Shown piece by piece: positions 20,719 through 32,431 of a stretch of DNA of 64,000 bases (positions are counted from its first letter, which is position 1; each line of letters begins with the position of its first letter). The DNA is taken from the NCBI GenBank assembly GCA_033220425.1, contig CM065646.1, forward strand, positions 3,913,501-3,977,500. Reading direction: 5' to 3'. This DNA is from Lepraria neglecta (taxonomy: Eukaryota; Ascomycota; Lecanoromycetes; Lecanorales; Stereocaulaceae). Under the pieces are notes generated by a model. That model was not told the DNA's origin and did no database searches. It was given only the letters and a program-made list of their open reading frames with translations. The position numbers were made by a program, and so were the translations under genes.

Positions 20719-22676
20719 ACTCATCACAATACTCGCAAGGTAGAGCCATCGAGCTTCCAGGGAAGCCCCTTAATGTGCCGGAATTGAGCTTCTGTGTAGG
20801 CGTCGCTGTAGTCATCGTTGATGTCGTTCTATGACTTTTATTAGGGGATGAGAATTCTTTTGCTTGCAGTGGATCAGACTGACCTTGATTAAGTAATCGA
20901 AGACTTTTGCAAAGTCTTCGCAATGGCCGTCGTGGATGCTTTTTCGTGCACTAGGGCCTGCTTGTCAGCACAGTATACTCCTCATTTCACGGTGAGAACG
21001 GAACAGCGAGGAAGGATCTTTGGCTGAGGAGAGAAGAAGTAGACAGCTCGATGTATCAGAAGAGTAATATTCCGAAGGGCTTTTCAAAAGAGCTGGTAGC
21101 GAAGACTGTATGACTTAGGAAAGGAACAAGAAAATAAAGGAGTAGTCTCAAGACTAGCAACTAATAGAAAGGCTCCTTTTTATGGACAATCTACCGGACA
21201 CTTCCATTTCATCTTTCATGATATCTTGATGATGCACTGCCTTGATATTGAAAGCATCTTCACCTATCATCCACCGCCTTTGCCTCTTACTCTCGTTTGC
21301 AATTGATTTGAGCGTTGCTTCCACTAGATCACCATTAGTAGTCCGCATCTTCTAATACTGTTTGCATGAAAATGTTTCTACAGATGTAGTCGTGTTTTCA
21401 AGGATTCCGGAGTGTATTCCGCTTTGAAGCTCACGACAGCGGTACACTCTACTCGGTCGGTCGGCCTCAACGCTACGGACTTCAGCCATGTCCGACACAT
21501 TGCACGCCTCCGTTGATTGGTTCGCTTAACTAAGCACCGAATGATGCAGGCACAAAGTCAGCGTGGCTTGGTGTCGCCAAAATAGTTCGGGCTGCGCCAA
21601 GGGAGATGAGATTCTTCCAAGCACCATAACTCCACAACAAGAGGTCTAAATACCAAGATTTTGCTGTATGAGTTGTTCGTCTTGTTTATCGTTACAAATT
21701 TATCGTTCAAAGCGAAACTTCATCTTTGCTTGTTGCGATACTACCTGGCTGTAAAGATTGCCCCCAGCCCGAACTATTTTGGCGACAATCGAGAGCAGCT
21801 CCACAGTACCAGCTGACGAAGACATGCGAGCCACCGGATAAGTATAGCGTTCGCTTCGATTGGTACGTTCGGAATATATGTTTGGTACCGAAGCCGTAGC
21901 TTACGCGGACCCTGTAGGATTCTGTCATGCTTCGTAATTGCGATAGGGTTTGGCAGGAAAAAGGCATAGCAACTAGAGCCTTGACTATCAAATGCTTGGC
22001 AGTCACCGCTCACTAAGCGGTCAAGGAACCGATATTGCTGTCCAACCTCCCGTCTTTTGTACCTTGCAGTAAGAATCATTCCGGGACGCACCCTGGTTTC
22101 CTAAAATATTCTGCGCCAATCGCATCTCACTATCGTCGATTGCGACAGCAGCTGATGAATAATCAGGCACAAGAAAATTTTGAAGAGAGATACATTGAAA
22201 AAGCTGTTGTCATCCTTCTCTTACAATTTATCAACAATTACTCATATCGAAGGCATCAATTTTCTTCGCTGCCCTATTCAAAATGCCTGATCCAATTGAA
22301 AATTTGGCCCAATGTAAAGCGATGTTGATGAAATGAGCTGAGCAACGATCTTCAAGGACAGTCGTAGAGGTGTGAGAATTTGTCAAGAGCGTGGAGCGGG
22401 ACAAGCAGCCAATCGCTTGACATAATATCAAGTGAGTGCCGGCTTTCACGGACAATGCAATGTAACCCTATCGTACAACGTCAGAGGGCGGTGTGATCTC
22501 GCAGCCGAGTTGACTGATAAGGATTTCGGTGAGCGGCGTCCAATAAGTTGCGTTTGGTGAGCAACATAGTAGCCCATATAAATGAAAGCGTGGTTGCACG
22601 TAAACAAATACTCAATAGATCATAATTCCAAGCTCGATTCAGGAGGTTTCTGATTCGATTTCCCGGAGAACAGCAC
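20719..22676. other. Gene-free interval with a 22-bp inverted repeat
   Basis: Nearly 2 kb with no supported gene. Apart from the inverted repeat at 21572-21787 I see only short random frames. Confidence 0.5.
21572..21787. repeat. Perfect 22-bp inverted repeat pair
   Basis: TGTCGCCAAAATAGTTCGGG plus CT at 21572-21593 recurs exactly as its reverse complement at 21766-21787, leaving a 172-bp spacer. No clear target-site duplication flanks either arm. It could be a MITE remnant or a foldback element. Confidence 0.7.
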
Positions 22677-24270
22677 ATGGCTTATGATATCCCAAGCGCT
22701 AATGACGAAATGCACCTAGAGGCACACGATATAACGGAAATCTCAGACCGAATATCAAAAAACGCCGCGTTTCTGAAAGACTTCCTTAACGCTAAAAGCT
22801 TTCCGCAGCCTTCATTCGACGCTGATGCTCCTTCCCGCTTTCCCAACCCAAACAATGAGGTTGTTGTCCAATTCGCGCGTGAATCTATCCTCGAGGATAC
22901 AAAAACTCTTTTCGATTTGATTCTCGGGCCAATCGAGCGCTTGAAATGGACAATCTGGCCGGTGATTGAGCCCATATATTCCTATCTTGGATGTAAACTC
23001 CTTTTACTGACTTTGAAATCATAGATGATAGACATTTCAGTCCTCCAAGTCATTTATCGATTTAAATTAGCACAAGCCGTGCCTCTTGATGGAGGTGCCA
23101 CGTATGCAGAGATAGCAGGGAAGACTGGTCTTTCTGAACATCGTGTGAGCTCGGTCATTCGTCAAGCCATGACGAATCAAATTTTCCATGAGGACAGTCC
23201 TAACCATGTCGTGCACTCTGCAATGTCAGCCATTCTAGTCAAGGATTCAGTGACGTGGGATTGGGTGGGATACTTCGTCGAAGAGGCATACCCATCATCT
23301 GCGAGATGGACAGAAGCTATGCTACGATACCCCAATTCTCAAGAGCCAAGTGAAAGTCCGTTCGCTGTCGCTTTCAGTGACACAGCACCCGAGGGCTTCT
23401 TTAAGTATCTGTCGGAGAACAAAGAGACCCAAGCAAGGTTTTTCGGGGCGATGAAGGGCATTGGGACTGCTCCCGGTCTGCAGCATAATCACGTTGCTAA
23501 TGGATATGACTGGGGCAGACTTGGAAGTGCGACTGTGGTAGACGTGAGTTTATTTCTTCAATGTGGATCCTGCGACCTGCTTCTTCTTCTGCCAAGTAGG
23601 GATTCTGAAACATTGATCCCTGAACTCTCTGCTCTTCTACCCTAATATAATTCTGTCCGGTCGTGCGGGATTGTGTAATTTGCTGAGAGCACACGCAGGT
23701 CGGAGGCTCTACTGGACATGTTAGTATTGCATTGGCAAAGATATTCCCGAACTTGAATTTCGTGGTCCAGGATTTCCCACACACAGTGCAACAGGCCCAA
23801 GAGAGCCTCCCTGCAGAGCTTCAGGAACGAATTTCATTTATGCCCCACGACATCTTCAGACCGCAGCCTGTGCGAGGTAGTGTATACCTGATGCGGCACA
23901 TCTGCCATGACTGGCCGGATAAATATTCAATCAAGATTCTTCAGCAGATAGTCCCAGCAATGGATGCTGATTCCAAGATCATCATGGTCGAAAATGTCGT
24001 CCTTCCGCCAGGCCACCACTCTTTCCTCAAGGAGAAGTGGACACGGTATGAACCATATCTATGCTCTTCTGCTTACTTTGCAATAGACTGACTTGTTCGT
24101 TCAGGAATATGGATTTGCACATGTTCACCATGTTGAACGCCCAGGAAAGAAGTGCTGATGAATGGGCCAGATTAGTCGCTGCTGCTGATCCAAGACTGAA
24201 AATCGCTAGCATTCAGAAGCCACCGGGAAGCGACCACTCTGTCATAGAAGTTGTGCTTAGCCAATCTTAA
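22677..24270 (+). CDS. SAM-dependent O-methyltransferase (COMT-like)
   Basis: Exons 22677..22992, 23032..23543, 23699..24045 and 24105..24270 total 446 aa in phase. Intron 1 is short (39 nt), so that junction is the least sure. After a dimerisation-type N-terminal half with a winged-helix segment (TYAEIAGKTGLSEHRVSSVI), the SAM-binding glycine motif reads VVDVGGSTGHVSIALA, split by intron 2. FVVQDFPHTV holds the ribose-binding acidic residue. The catalytic base region is RHICHDWPDKYSIKIL, and ENVVLPPG precedes the C-terminal NMDLHMFTMLNAQERS. Fungal plant-COMT-type enzymes methylate phenolics or polyketides. No synthase gene lies beside it, so the substrate is open. Confidence 0.9.
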
Positions 24271-25025
24271 ATTTGAAGGCCACATGGATCAGTTGGCAGT
24301 GATCTTACCACAAGTAGATAGACACGTAGCGGAGAGCGGCCAAGGAATTTTCGATTCATCGAATTCATATTGAGTGTCAAAATTGCTCTTGCATTGAATG
24401 CTCAATATGAAGGAAGACTGTAGAGAAACAAGTCCAGAGCATCTTGCCTCTCATCCATTCCTCAACCTGAAATTGTAAGGCTCCGAATCCCACAGGGCGA
24501 AGGCACACCACTCTTCCTCATAGATCATAGCGCAGAGATGAAAGAGCCTCAAGACTCGGAGTGACTGCGGGCATTATCACACCATACCAGTGAACGGCTA
24601 TGTGAAATCGCCTGCGATTTTGACATTGGTTCATAGGTTTTGTCATATATGTTGCATTTTCATCTAATAGCGCACACAATGACACCGCTCGGCTACGGCT
24701 AAGCAAGCCATAACGAATAATGACACTAGATCCTGTTAGAAGTAGTCATGTAAAGTCTGTTTAAGATATGTCGTGGACTTGCCGGTGTAAAATTCTGCAA
24801 AACCTAGAACGCGAAAATTTCTTGGCGCGTCAGCGGGCACGTGACTCAAAAATGACGTCTAGCCACTCAGACCTTTTCGTCTCGTGCGAGCCAGGTTGCA
24901 GTATCCTTCTCCTTTCGTTTCGTATTCATTTGTAGACCTCTAGAAAATTAGGCTCATGCTGCTGTCGTGTCGCCTCAGGTTCGAACTGTACCATAGGTGG
25001 CAAGAGTCACTCATCCTTCCAACCA
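24271..25025. other. Intergenic region
   Basis: 755 bp with no gene or clear repeat. The last ~200 bp form the promoter side of the citrate-carrier gene and include CACGTGAC and TGACGTC-like motifs (about 24838-24860), which resemble bZIP/bHLH sites; regulator unknown. Confidence 0.45.
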
Positions 25026-26042
25026 ATGAGTCCAAAATCAGAGGCAGATGTAGGAATCGGTGCATCCTGAGTAGAGAAGTGCAAACATGCTGATCATATG
25101 ATCCCTATCAGGAGAACAAGATACCTCCAATAGTATCTTTCATCTCAGGAGGCGTGGCAGGTGCCGTTGAAGCCGCTACAACAGTGAGTGAGCCAATCCG
25201 GAATGGAGCCTTCAACACAAAACCACGGGAGCTAGAAACTAACGGTATGGCAGTACCCCTTCGAATTCGCCAAAACCCGCGTCCAACTCCGTCAAGAAGC
25301 CGGCGTCCCCACACCTCGCAACCCCTTCCGAGTAGTCGGCCAAGTCTTCCGAGATGAGGGCGTTCGCGCCTTATACAAAGGCTGCTCCTCCCTAGTTGTC
25401 GGCTCCGTAGGCAAAGATGGCGTGCGTTTCCTCTCCTTTGATATCATCAAGAACGCCTTCGCCGACCCGGAGACCGGGGCATTGACACCTCTGCGCAACA
25501 TGCTCGCTGGCATGGCTTCCGGCGTAGTGGCTAGTCTTTTCGCGGTGACGCCAACGGAGAGGATCAAGACGGCGTTGATTGATGATGCGAGGAATGCGAA
25601 GCGGTTCAAGTCTGCGCCTCATGCAGTTAAGCTTATTTATCAGGAGACTGGAATTCTTGGCATCTACCGTGGTTTCGCTGGGAATACACTGAAGCAAGCA
25701 TCTGCTACTGCGTTCCGCATGGGTACTTACAACATTCTCAAAGAATCTGAGAGGGCTCGAGATATCGAGCAGAGCACGACTGTAAATTTTGGGAACGGGG
25801 CTGTGGCTGGGATTGTGACTACGTATGTTACGATGCCTTTTGACACAATTAAGACTAGGTCTCAGAGCGCGAAGGGAGCTAGTACCGTTGAGGCATTCAA
25901 GGGTATAGTGGCAGATGGTGGGGTGAAGATGTTCTGGCGGGGGACGACGATGAGGCTGGGGAGGACATTGTTCAGTGGAGGGATATTATTTACTGTATAT
26001 GAGCGGGTGGCAGCAGTTTTGAATCCTATGTTCCGACAATGA
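25026..26042 (+). CDS. CTP1: Mitochondrial tricarboxylate (citrate) carrier
   Basis: Exons 25026..25049 (24 nt, MSPKSEAD), 25112..25183 and 25254..26042 give 294 aa, the usual CTP length. All three mitochondrial-carrier signatures are present: TYPFEFAKTRVQ, VTPTERIKT and TMPFDTIKTR, each with the P-x-[DE]-x-x-[KR] core. The pattern YPFEFAKTRVQLRQE is characteristic of citrate/tricarboxylate carriers rather than ADP/ATP or phosphate carriers. Known role: exchange of matrix citrate for cytosolic malate or other tricarboxylates, feeding cytosolic acetyl-CoA. The first exon is small, so its ATG is an inference from phase. Confidence 0.9.
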
Positions 26043-26598
26043 GTTGGGCAAACTATATTCTGGTGCTGCCCAAGAAACATGTATCATTAAGAAAAGCGAA
26101 TGTTGGAGAAAGTATGTTCTAGGGAATGTACATGTATCTTGGCTGTGTTGTACATATACAATCAATGTAAGCGACCATAAATTGCACAAGCGAGGCAGTA
26201 TTGCATTGATCAATTTTGCTTTCAAGGACATAGTGTACTGTGACAGTAGAGACTGGAAGCATGTTGGGCCAAGGTTTGATATTATAGAGCTCAGGTGGCA
26301 AATGTAAACAATTAAACATCAAAGGGATCAAGGGGTTGCTGCTTGGTAAAGGTGGCACGAGACCTTCTTGTATTCGATCCCAAAACAGGCGGGGTAAAGA
26401 CCCTGTGCTACCAGTGTTGACAAATCCTAGCCTCATCCTTGTCTGTTGTTGTGGGAAATTAATCGGCATATCGTGCTAGTGGCTTTCCCCCCTGTCAAGC
26501 TTGCACCTTCCATCCTCACGATCACCAAAACAATTGCGGAGCAGACAAAACAACCTCCGGGCTCCCATATCAGATCCGATATCTGATCCACCACCAAG
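26043..26598. other. Intergenic region
   Basis: 3' flank of the carrier gene and promoter of the next gene. Nothing further seen. Confidence 0.5.
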
Positions 26599-28553
26599 AT
26601 GGATCCTCCAGAGGCTCCTCCTAGTCCTCATACTCCACCCAAGCAGAAGGGGATACCAGGTGCTCCACTCAGACCTCGTCCACGTCGCGTCCCAGCTAAT
26701 AACTGCCACCTCAGTTTCAACATACATGAGTCACCTGGCAGCCTCGATAAGCTACCACCACTAAGTAGTCCATCTACCAATCCATCCGAAGTAAAGCCTG
26801 GAGCCATGCTGCCACCTCCTCCTCGACGTCACCGACGTGAGGGTCGGTATCAAGAGATGCTGGATGATGAAAAACCCCGCAAAGCTCAGCAGGAGCGTGA
26901 TGCTTACTTCAACGAGCATCTTCCTCACGTTCAACTTGTTTCTCGTCGTCTGCAGAGCCACCTCGAAATCTTTCATCCTGAAGTGTGGCCCACTCCTCCT
27001 CTTCCAGATTCAGAGGCAGAAGGCAATGATTACCTAGTCAATATCAACACCAAGCGCGTGCAAGATGCACTGGACGACTGCAAAGATTACGCGTTCAAGA
27101 TGGACAGAGAGTCCGGCAGAGGTCAATTTCTTGACGAGGCTATAAGGCGAAGCATCCATCCGCAGCGAGCGACAGCACAGGCTGGCCGTAGAGTAGCCAA
27201 CGCAACAGCCTCCCGCGATGAGGATGAGGTCATTGAGAATCCAATCAGTGAGCCAAGGAACGCCCATTTCAATTACACGCCGACCCCTCCCCAAGCTAAG
27301 AAGAACAAGAACAAGAAGAGGAAACGAACTAAGAAAGAGGATCCTAACGAGACCGATAATGTGATGAACAGCGGCTTACCTCATGCTTACACTGATGTGT
27401 TACCCGGTGAATCAAATCAAGGGCAGACCCCAGTCAGTACATTAGATCATTAGATTACGACGGCGACGAGATTTTATCAGACTACAGCAGTATACCTCCT
27501 TGCGAACGCCCAGGGGTTTCGCCTGCACCTTCTCAAAGCCTAGCTTCAGGCACATCAGCTCAACATGACGTCAATGACGCAGAGGCCATCGCTCCGGTCC
27601 AAAATGCCAGTATGACTAGCCCGGCAGAGCCAGAAGCCAATGCCAGTACCATCAGCATGCCACATGGTGAAGATTTTGACGCACCTCCAAACTCAGATGA
27701 GGAAGCAATTCCTTCAGCGACTCATATTCAGCCATCAGAACATGGACCCACCCAAAGCGAGATCGATCTTTACAATGAGCACTTGCCTGCTATCCATACC
27801 GCTTGGGTAGCTGATGGCAACGATTCGACTCAGAGCCATAAAGACCGTCGATGGGCCAACGCCATGACCGGCATTGATTTTCAACCTGATTATGACTCGG
27901 ATGGCGATTCCATTGGCATGGATGAGTGGAACCGAAGATATGGATCGGAGGAAGAGGAGGAAAATGATGATGATGATGATGATGATGATGATCAGAATAA
28001 CCATCTGAATGCTCTAATGGTATTGTCTGACCGAGCAGCTCCATCTGGAGACATCTGCGCATCCTCCGAGAACCAAGACGTTCGCAACGAAGACTTCCAT
28101 GGCGAGACTCAAGGCAAGGGAAAAGGAAAAGAGAGAGCCCACAGCCCGACCTTCGAGGAGAAGTTGCCCAACGTCCCTCAGTCACAGGGAATGGATTTCC
28201 TCAAATACGCGAAGGCAGAATTTAAGGTCAAGGTCAGGACTCGCAATCCGACTGTGCCACAGCCTCAAAACATGCCAGGAACTTTGACGGAAGCACTCTG
28301 CAACTGGCACCATCTACAATCGTCGCATATTCTGACCCTGACTCTCGAGGATGTGAGCGTTTCCATGCTCAACCCAAAGTTCGACAGATGTGTTCTGCTT
28401 CAGCACTTTGAAGTAGGCTTGGATGGTGTCGAAGCCATCATACGAGGCCAAGCCATCGTTTCCGAGACAGTCGCAGTGAAGGCAGAGCGTGAGGAGCGCC
28501 TGCAAAAGCTCGGAACGCTGGGGCTACAGTTAGCAGATACCCAGCCGAGATGA
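26599..28553 (+). CDS. Unrecognised acidic, low-complexity protein
   Basis: Exons 26599..27406 and 27454..28553 (47-nt intron) give 635 aa. The N-terminal part is Pro/Arg-rich with a KKNKNKKRKRTKK nuclear-localisation-like run. The C-terminal part is strongly acidic, with an EEEEE then ten-Asp run encoded by a (GAT)n microsatellite near 27964-27993. The two halves share a local motif (YFNEHLPHVQL near residue 110; YNEHLPAIHTAW in exon 2), hinting at an internal duplication. The final ~90 residues (MDFLKYAKAEFKVKVRTRN, HFEVGLDGVEAIIRGQ) look like a folded domain. Function unknown. Confidence 0.65.
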
Positions 28554-28604
28554 AGCGTTCCCAACTGCGCATGTGCAAAGGCGGCATTGCACCTACAGAT
28601 GTCT

Positions 28605-29095
28605 AGCCAGGAGCTGCAGATTGGCAGGACGGTGTATTGAGGAAGGTTCAGGACGCAATGGCAGATAACGGTTTGCGTGTTACTTTCCTTTTCGACGATA
28701 GGACCTGTCCTCAAGCAACGCTCACGAACATCATGAATGCAAGCAATATTGCTGCAAAAGTGAGTGTCCTGATCAAACCACTGTACGGCAGACTAAAGAC
28801 CGCTGACTTTGCATAGAAGCGCAAAGAGCCGTCAGCAGAGATGACAGCGAAGGAGGAGAAGGAAATGGGCAAGAAGATCGCGCAAATCCAGAAGCCGGAT
28901 GTCGGTCGTATGATTGCGGATGAGATTTGTGAAGAACAGCAAGGCGGAATGCGCAAAGGGAGGAGCGAGGAGGTGCCAAGCAGGATAATCGAGAGCCAGA
29001 CTACCCCAACCAAGACTACGCTGCCCATGAAGCCTGGAAAAAGGACTGGCTGGAGAACCGCCGAAAGGTCCGCGCTGGTACCTTGTTGCCCATAA
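28605..29095 (+). other. Possible extra 3' exons or decayed gene
   Basis: Past the stop at 28551, coding-like sequence resumes: RKVQDAMADNGLRVTFLFDD ending at a good donor (AAA|GTGAGT, 28757). After an intron ending GCATAG, a Lys/Glu-rich frame (KRKEPSAEMTAKEEKEMGKK) runs to 29095. It could be an alternative 3' end of the preceding gene, using a donor at 28475, or an eroded separate gene. I cannot decide. Confidence 0.3.
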
Positions 29096-29352
29096 TTCCT
29101 TTTGCACGTCGTTCTTGAATGTGTTAAGGACGGCACTAAGGATTGGTTATGAAGTTCGACGCCAGATGTTTCTCTCGAAGTAGTGGCCGAGGGCGATGTT
29201 GGGATTTCCAATTTCAAAGGTGGCGAGGATGATCCATCGTCGATGTTCCTCGAGACGTCGTCCCTGAAGCGATGGCAGAGCCCATGGGCAGCCTCTCGAA
29301 ACCGAAAGTTGTGCATGACTGTCACTAACTTGATTCGGGCTACAAATAGAAA

Positions 29353-29795
29353 ATGGCTGATGGCAGTGCGTGTAGCCAGTTAGCAAGAATTCTTCTCCGT
29401 GCGGGATATCCGCCAAATGAAACTTTTCCAAATACTTGCGAGACCATATTGGCTGCTGGTGGGGACAAAGTCGGATCGTAAGCACAACATCTCGATCGTC
29501 ACTGCAATACACTGAGTAGAGTTTGCAGTTGGGGCCACGATCCCAAGGTTTAGCGAAGGAACATAAGGAGCAATGCTTGAAGAAGAGGAAGAAGAAGTTG
29601 AATCGAATGACAAGTGAAGTGAATGCCAAGGGCGACCCTGCCAAGACAACAGGACAATCTCAAAAGAGTTTGGCGCGTTATCTATTGATACGCGAGTTCC
29701 AGCCCGATCGTCATATTCAAGCTGCCGGAGCGCCTATAATAGTAGAACTATTCCAACACGAGACACCACCTCCCCCGAACCTTCCTCGTTCTTAA
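29353..29795 (+). CDS. Small basic hypothetical protein
   Basis: Tentative two-exon model 29353..29477 and 29522..29795, 132 aa: MADGSACSQLARILLRAG, then a basic run KKRKKKLNR and a Pro-rich end. The acceptor (GTAGAG) is weak. The frame could also be chance. It lies 115 bp upstream of SDS3 on the same strand, so transcription here would read toward the SDS3 promoter. Confidence 0.25.
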
Positions 29796-29910
29796 AAAGA
29801 CACATACTGCATCGCCGAGCTCTTTACTTCTGCTGGCTGCATCTATCTCACCATCGTCCTCCTCACCTACCTCTACGAGCTAGACACTCGCCCCGCCGCT
29901 TCCACAATTC

Positions 29911-31514
29911 ATGGCCTATTCGACCTCGCCTCACACAGCAGTAGCCGGCGGTTCTACTCAATTCAATCGACATTCTGGATCCCCACCACTTCAACTATCC
30001 CTCTCCAAACGAGACAAGAAGAGACTCAACATGGCTGACAAACTTACCGAAATCAGCAACAATTTCGCTGCAAACCGCGATGCCATCTATCGAAAGCAAC
30101 TCCAAACCTACCAAGCCGACATCAACTTCATACAATTGGCAAACCCATACGACAACAAGCCATTAGACGACCCTGCGGATGACCAGTCCGATGAAGCAGC
30201 TGGTAGCGCAACGGCCAGCACCCAAGGTAATCTTCGACATACCCAGCACATCCTCTTGAATGGCGGTGGAAGAATCGAGCCCACATTCAAGGCGGGCAGG
30301 TATGCCTCTAAATATGTGCAAGAGATCAACGATGCTATGGAGAAAAGGGATGCCGACCTGACTACACTAGCCGTACGTCCCCCTGCCCTCACTGCATATA
30401 CTTGCCCCAACATGAGAACAGCTATAAATAATTCTATTTGCATCGCCCAAGCTAATGCGAGTCTCTCTAGTATCGACATAACTTCCGCATCAATGAAATT
30501 CAGAAGGACCATGAATACCAAGTTGCCGTCACCCACCAAGAGCATCAGCTACAGCTTGAGACTCTGCGCCAGCGTCTCATCCTCAATGTGAATCGAAAGA
30601 AGGCTGATTTACAGAGAGAGAAGGAGAGACTCGATATCGCGGATACAAATGCACTCCTCTACCACCCATCTCAATTCACAATCAACAACACCGCGAGCCC
30701 AGGTGGGCCACAGAGCAATCGCAAGACTAGGCATACTCGTCACCGATTAGAGGTTGAGGATTTGGATGCTGCCGGTGGCAACAACAAAAGAAAGCGCAAG
30801 GCTCCAACTGACGCTGAGAATGGCTCTCCTACACCTGCAGGACGCGATGTGGAGCCTAGCTTCAAAGAGGCCAATGCCAAATTGGAAGCTCATCAATACA
30901 CAGCCCCATTGTACTCAATCGACCGCCTGTTTACAGAAAAGGACTTCAATAGCCACCTTCAACAGGCCTCTTACGATGTCATCGAGACCTTCAAACGTCG
31001 CAAGCTCAACGCCGACTCTCAAGCCAATCCTACCTCCCTCATTCCCACCACTACGGATGTCAGCGACCTCGAAGACGAGGTCGAGCCAAATTTTGGTCCT
31101 GATGGCGCGGCTGACGATGCCCTACTCACTGCTCCCGAGATGGGCCGCACAATTACCAATACCTCCTACCATGCAACCCGCTCCACACGCGTCCTGAATA
31201 TCAGTAACGGCCTCGCGGCTGGGGATTCACTGGGCGATCTCGCAGGCCGCCATGCAGGGGCTATGCTCATTGGCACATACCAGAAGGATAAGAAGAAAGA
31301 TGATGAATACAATCGTGCCACAGCATTGACGGATCTGGAAGCTGAGGCTGACTTGGCTTGGATGAAGTCTTTGATGGCAGAGGAGGACGAGGGGAAGACG
31401 GTGAACACAAAGCTACTGGACGATATGCTAGAGGAGAGGAAAGACCATGTCGGCACTGGACGCGCAGAATCTAGTCCTCAGGCTGGGATCGCGGTCGAAG
31501 TTGAGGAAGCATGA
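29911..31514 (+). CDS. SDS3: Sds3-family histone deacetylase complex subunit
   Basis: Exons 29911..30372 and 30471..31514, with a 98-nt intron (GTACGT..GCTAATGC..CTAG); 501 aa. The N-terminal block SKRDKKRLNMADKLTEISNN and YQADINFIQLANPYDNKPLDD is the filamentous-fungal Sds3 start. The junction produces a long charged coiled coil (NFRINEIQKDHEYQV..HQEHQLQLETLRQRLI), the SIN3-binding/dimerisation type region. A basic NLS-like KRKRKAP follows, then YSIDRLFTEKDFNSHLQQAS near the C-terminal third. Known role: integrity of the Rpd3L/SIN3 deacetylase in the nucleus. Confidence 0.85.
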
Positions 31515-32431
31515 TCAGCGAAGGTCTTAGAGCAACTTTTCCTCTGGTGGCGGCAGCCGCATCCGCCTACATCGAGCTACAATTCCTACATTTCAGCGCG
31601 GTGATGTCTAACGCCAATCATGAGGGCAAATACGGGGAGGCATCATTTGAGCGAGGCGTTCTCATGGCTATGATACCCATCACATTATGCGTTCTTTCCA
31701 ACGCTGTTAACGGTTGACCAACTATTAAGGGTCTTAACGGTTTTAACCGTTAGTCTACCAGTTTGGATCCTTGATAGTTCAGTTTAGACCGTCTGACTTA
31801 TATGGTTAACAGTTTAAACCGTTAGAACTATCGGTTTAGAGGTATTAATAGATATCTTCAAATTAGGGTTAGTACAGTACCTACATAGTGTTAATATTAG
31901 GTCTTATTTTTACGCTATATCGGACTTTAGGGCTACAGCTCGCGGAGTTAGCCTCGGAGCTAATTCCGGTGGGTCTTGGCGAACCTTATAAAACTATTAG
32001 TGACTACTGGTTTTAATGGTTTAAACCGTCTGACTTTCAGATTGGACTGCTAACCACTAAGATCTAAGTAGTTGGTCCAGTTTGCCTTCCAAACTGGACC
32101 GTTGAAACCGTTAACAGCGTTGGTTCTTTCGTCACTCTTATCTACAGCGGCATGTATCTAGGATACTCAGACCTATCACCTCGTATAGTCTTTTGTCGCT
32201 CTTGTAAGATGATACGTATCGAAGATACTCAATCATAAACTTTTACGAGGTCATTTCTGGAAATCGTCCCTTTGCTGTACATCGTGATTTTAACATTAAC
32301 TATCTGCCGCTTATTTCAAAATCCATCAACCCTTCGGCTCATACAAGCACTCCCTTGCCCCTCTCCAGACCTCCTCCACGATGGCCCTTCCCGGAAGTAA
32401 GTTCTGTGTTTCAGATTCCACATTAGCACTC
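31515..32431. other. Intergenic region carrying a 424-bp hAT-like MITE
   Basis: Convergent 3' ends of SDS3 and GPI15 enclose the insertion at 31699-32122. No gene otherwise. Confidence 0.5.
31699..32122. mobile_element. hAT-like MITE with 8-bp target duplication
   Basis: A 424-bp element with terminal inverted repeats starting CAACGCTGTTAACGGTT and ending with the exact reverse complement. It is flanked by a perfect 8-bp direct repeat GTTCTTTC (31691-31698 and 32123-32130). An 8-bp duplication and CA..TG ends fit hAT elements. Subterminal regions are packed with copies of (G)GTTTAAACCGT and AACGGTTTAAACC, like clustered transposase-binding motifs. No ORF; non-autonomous. The intact duplication suggests a fairly young insertion. 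Confidence 0.88.

Noticed and set aside
22677-26042. Secondary-metabolite cluster around the O-methyltransferase
   Set aside because: Neighbours are decayed F-box-like genes and the housekeeping citrate carrier; no synthase, P450 or regulator is present.
28711-29644. Two long minus-strand frames (204 and 165 codons)
   Set aside because: Cys/Ser/Phe-rich shadows of Lys/Glu-rich plus-strand coding sequence; no motifs.
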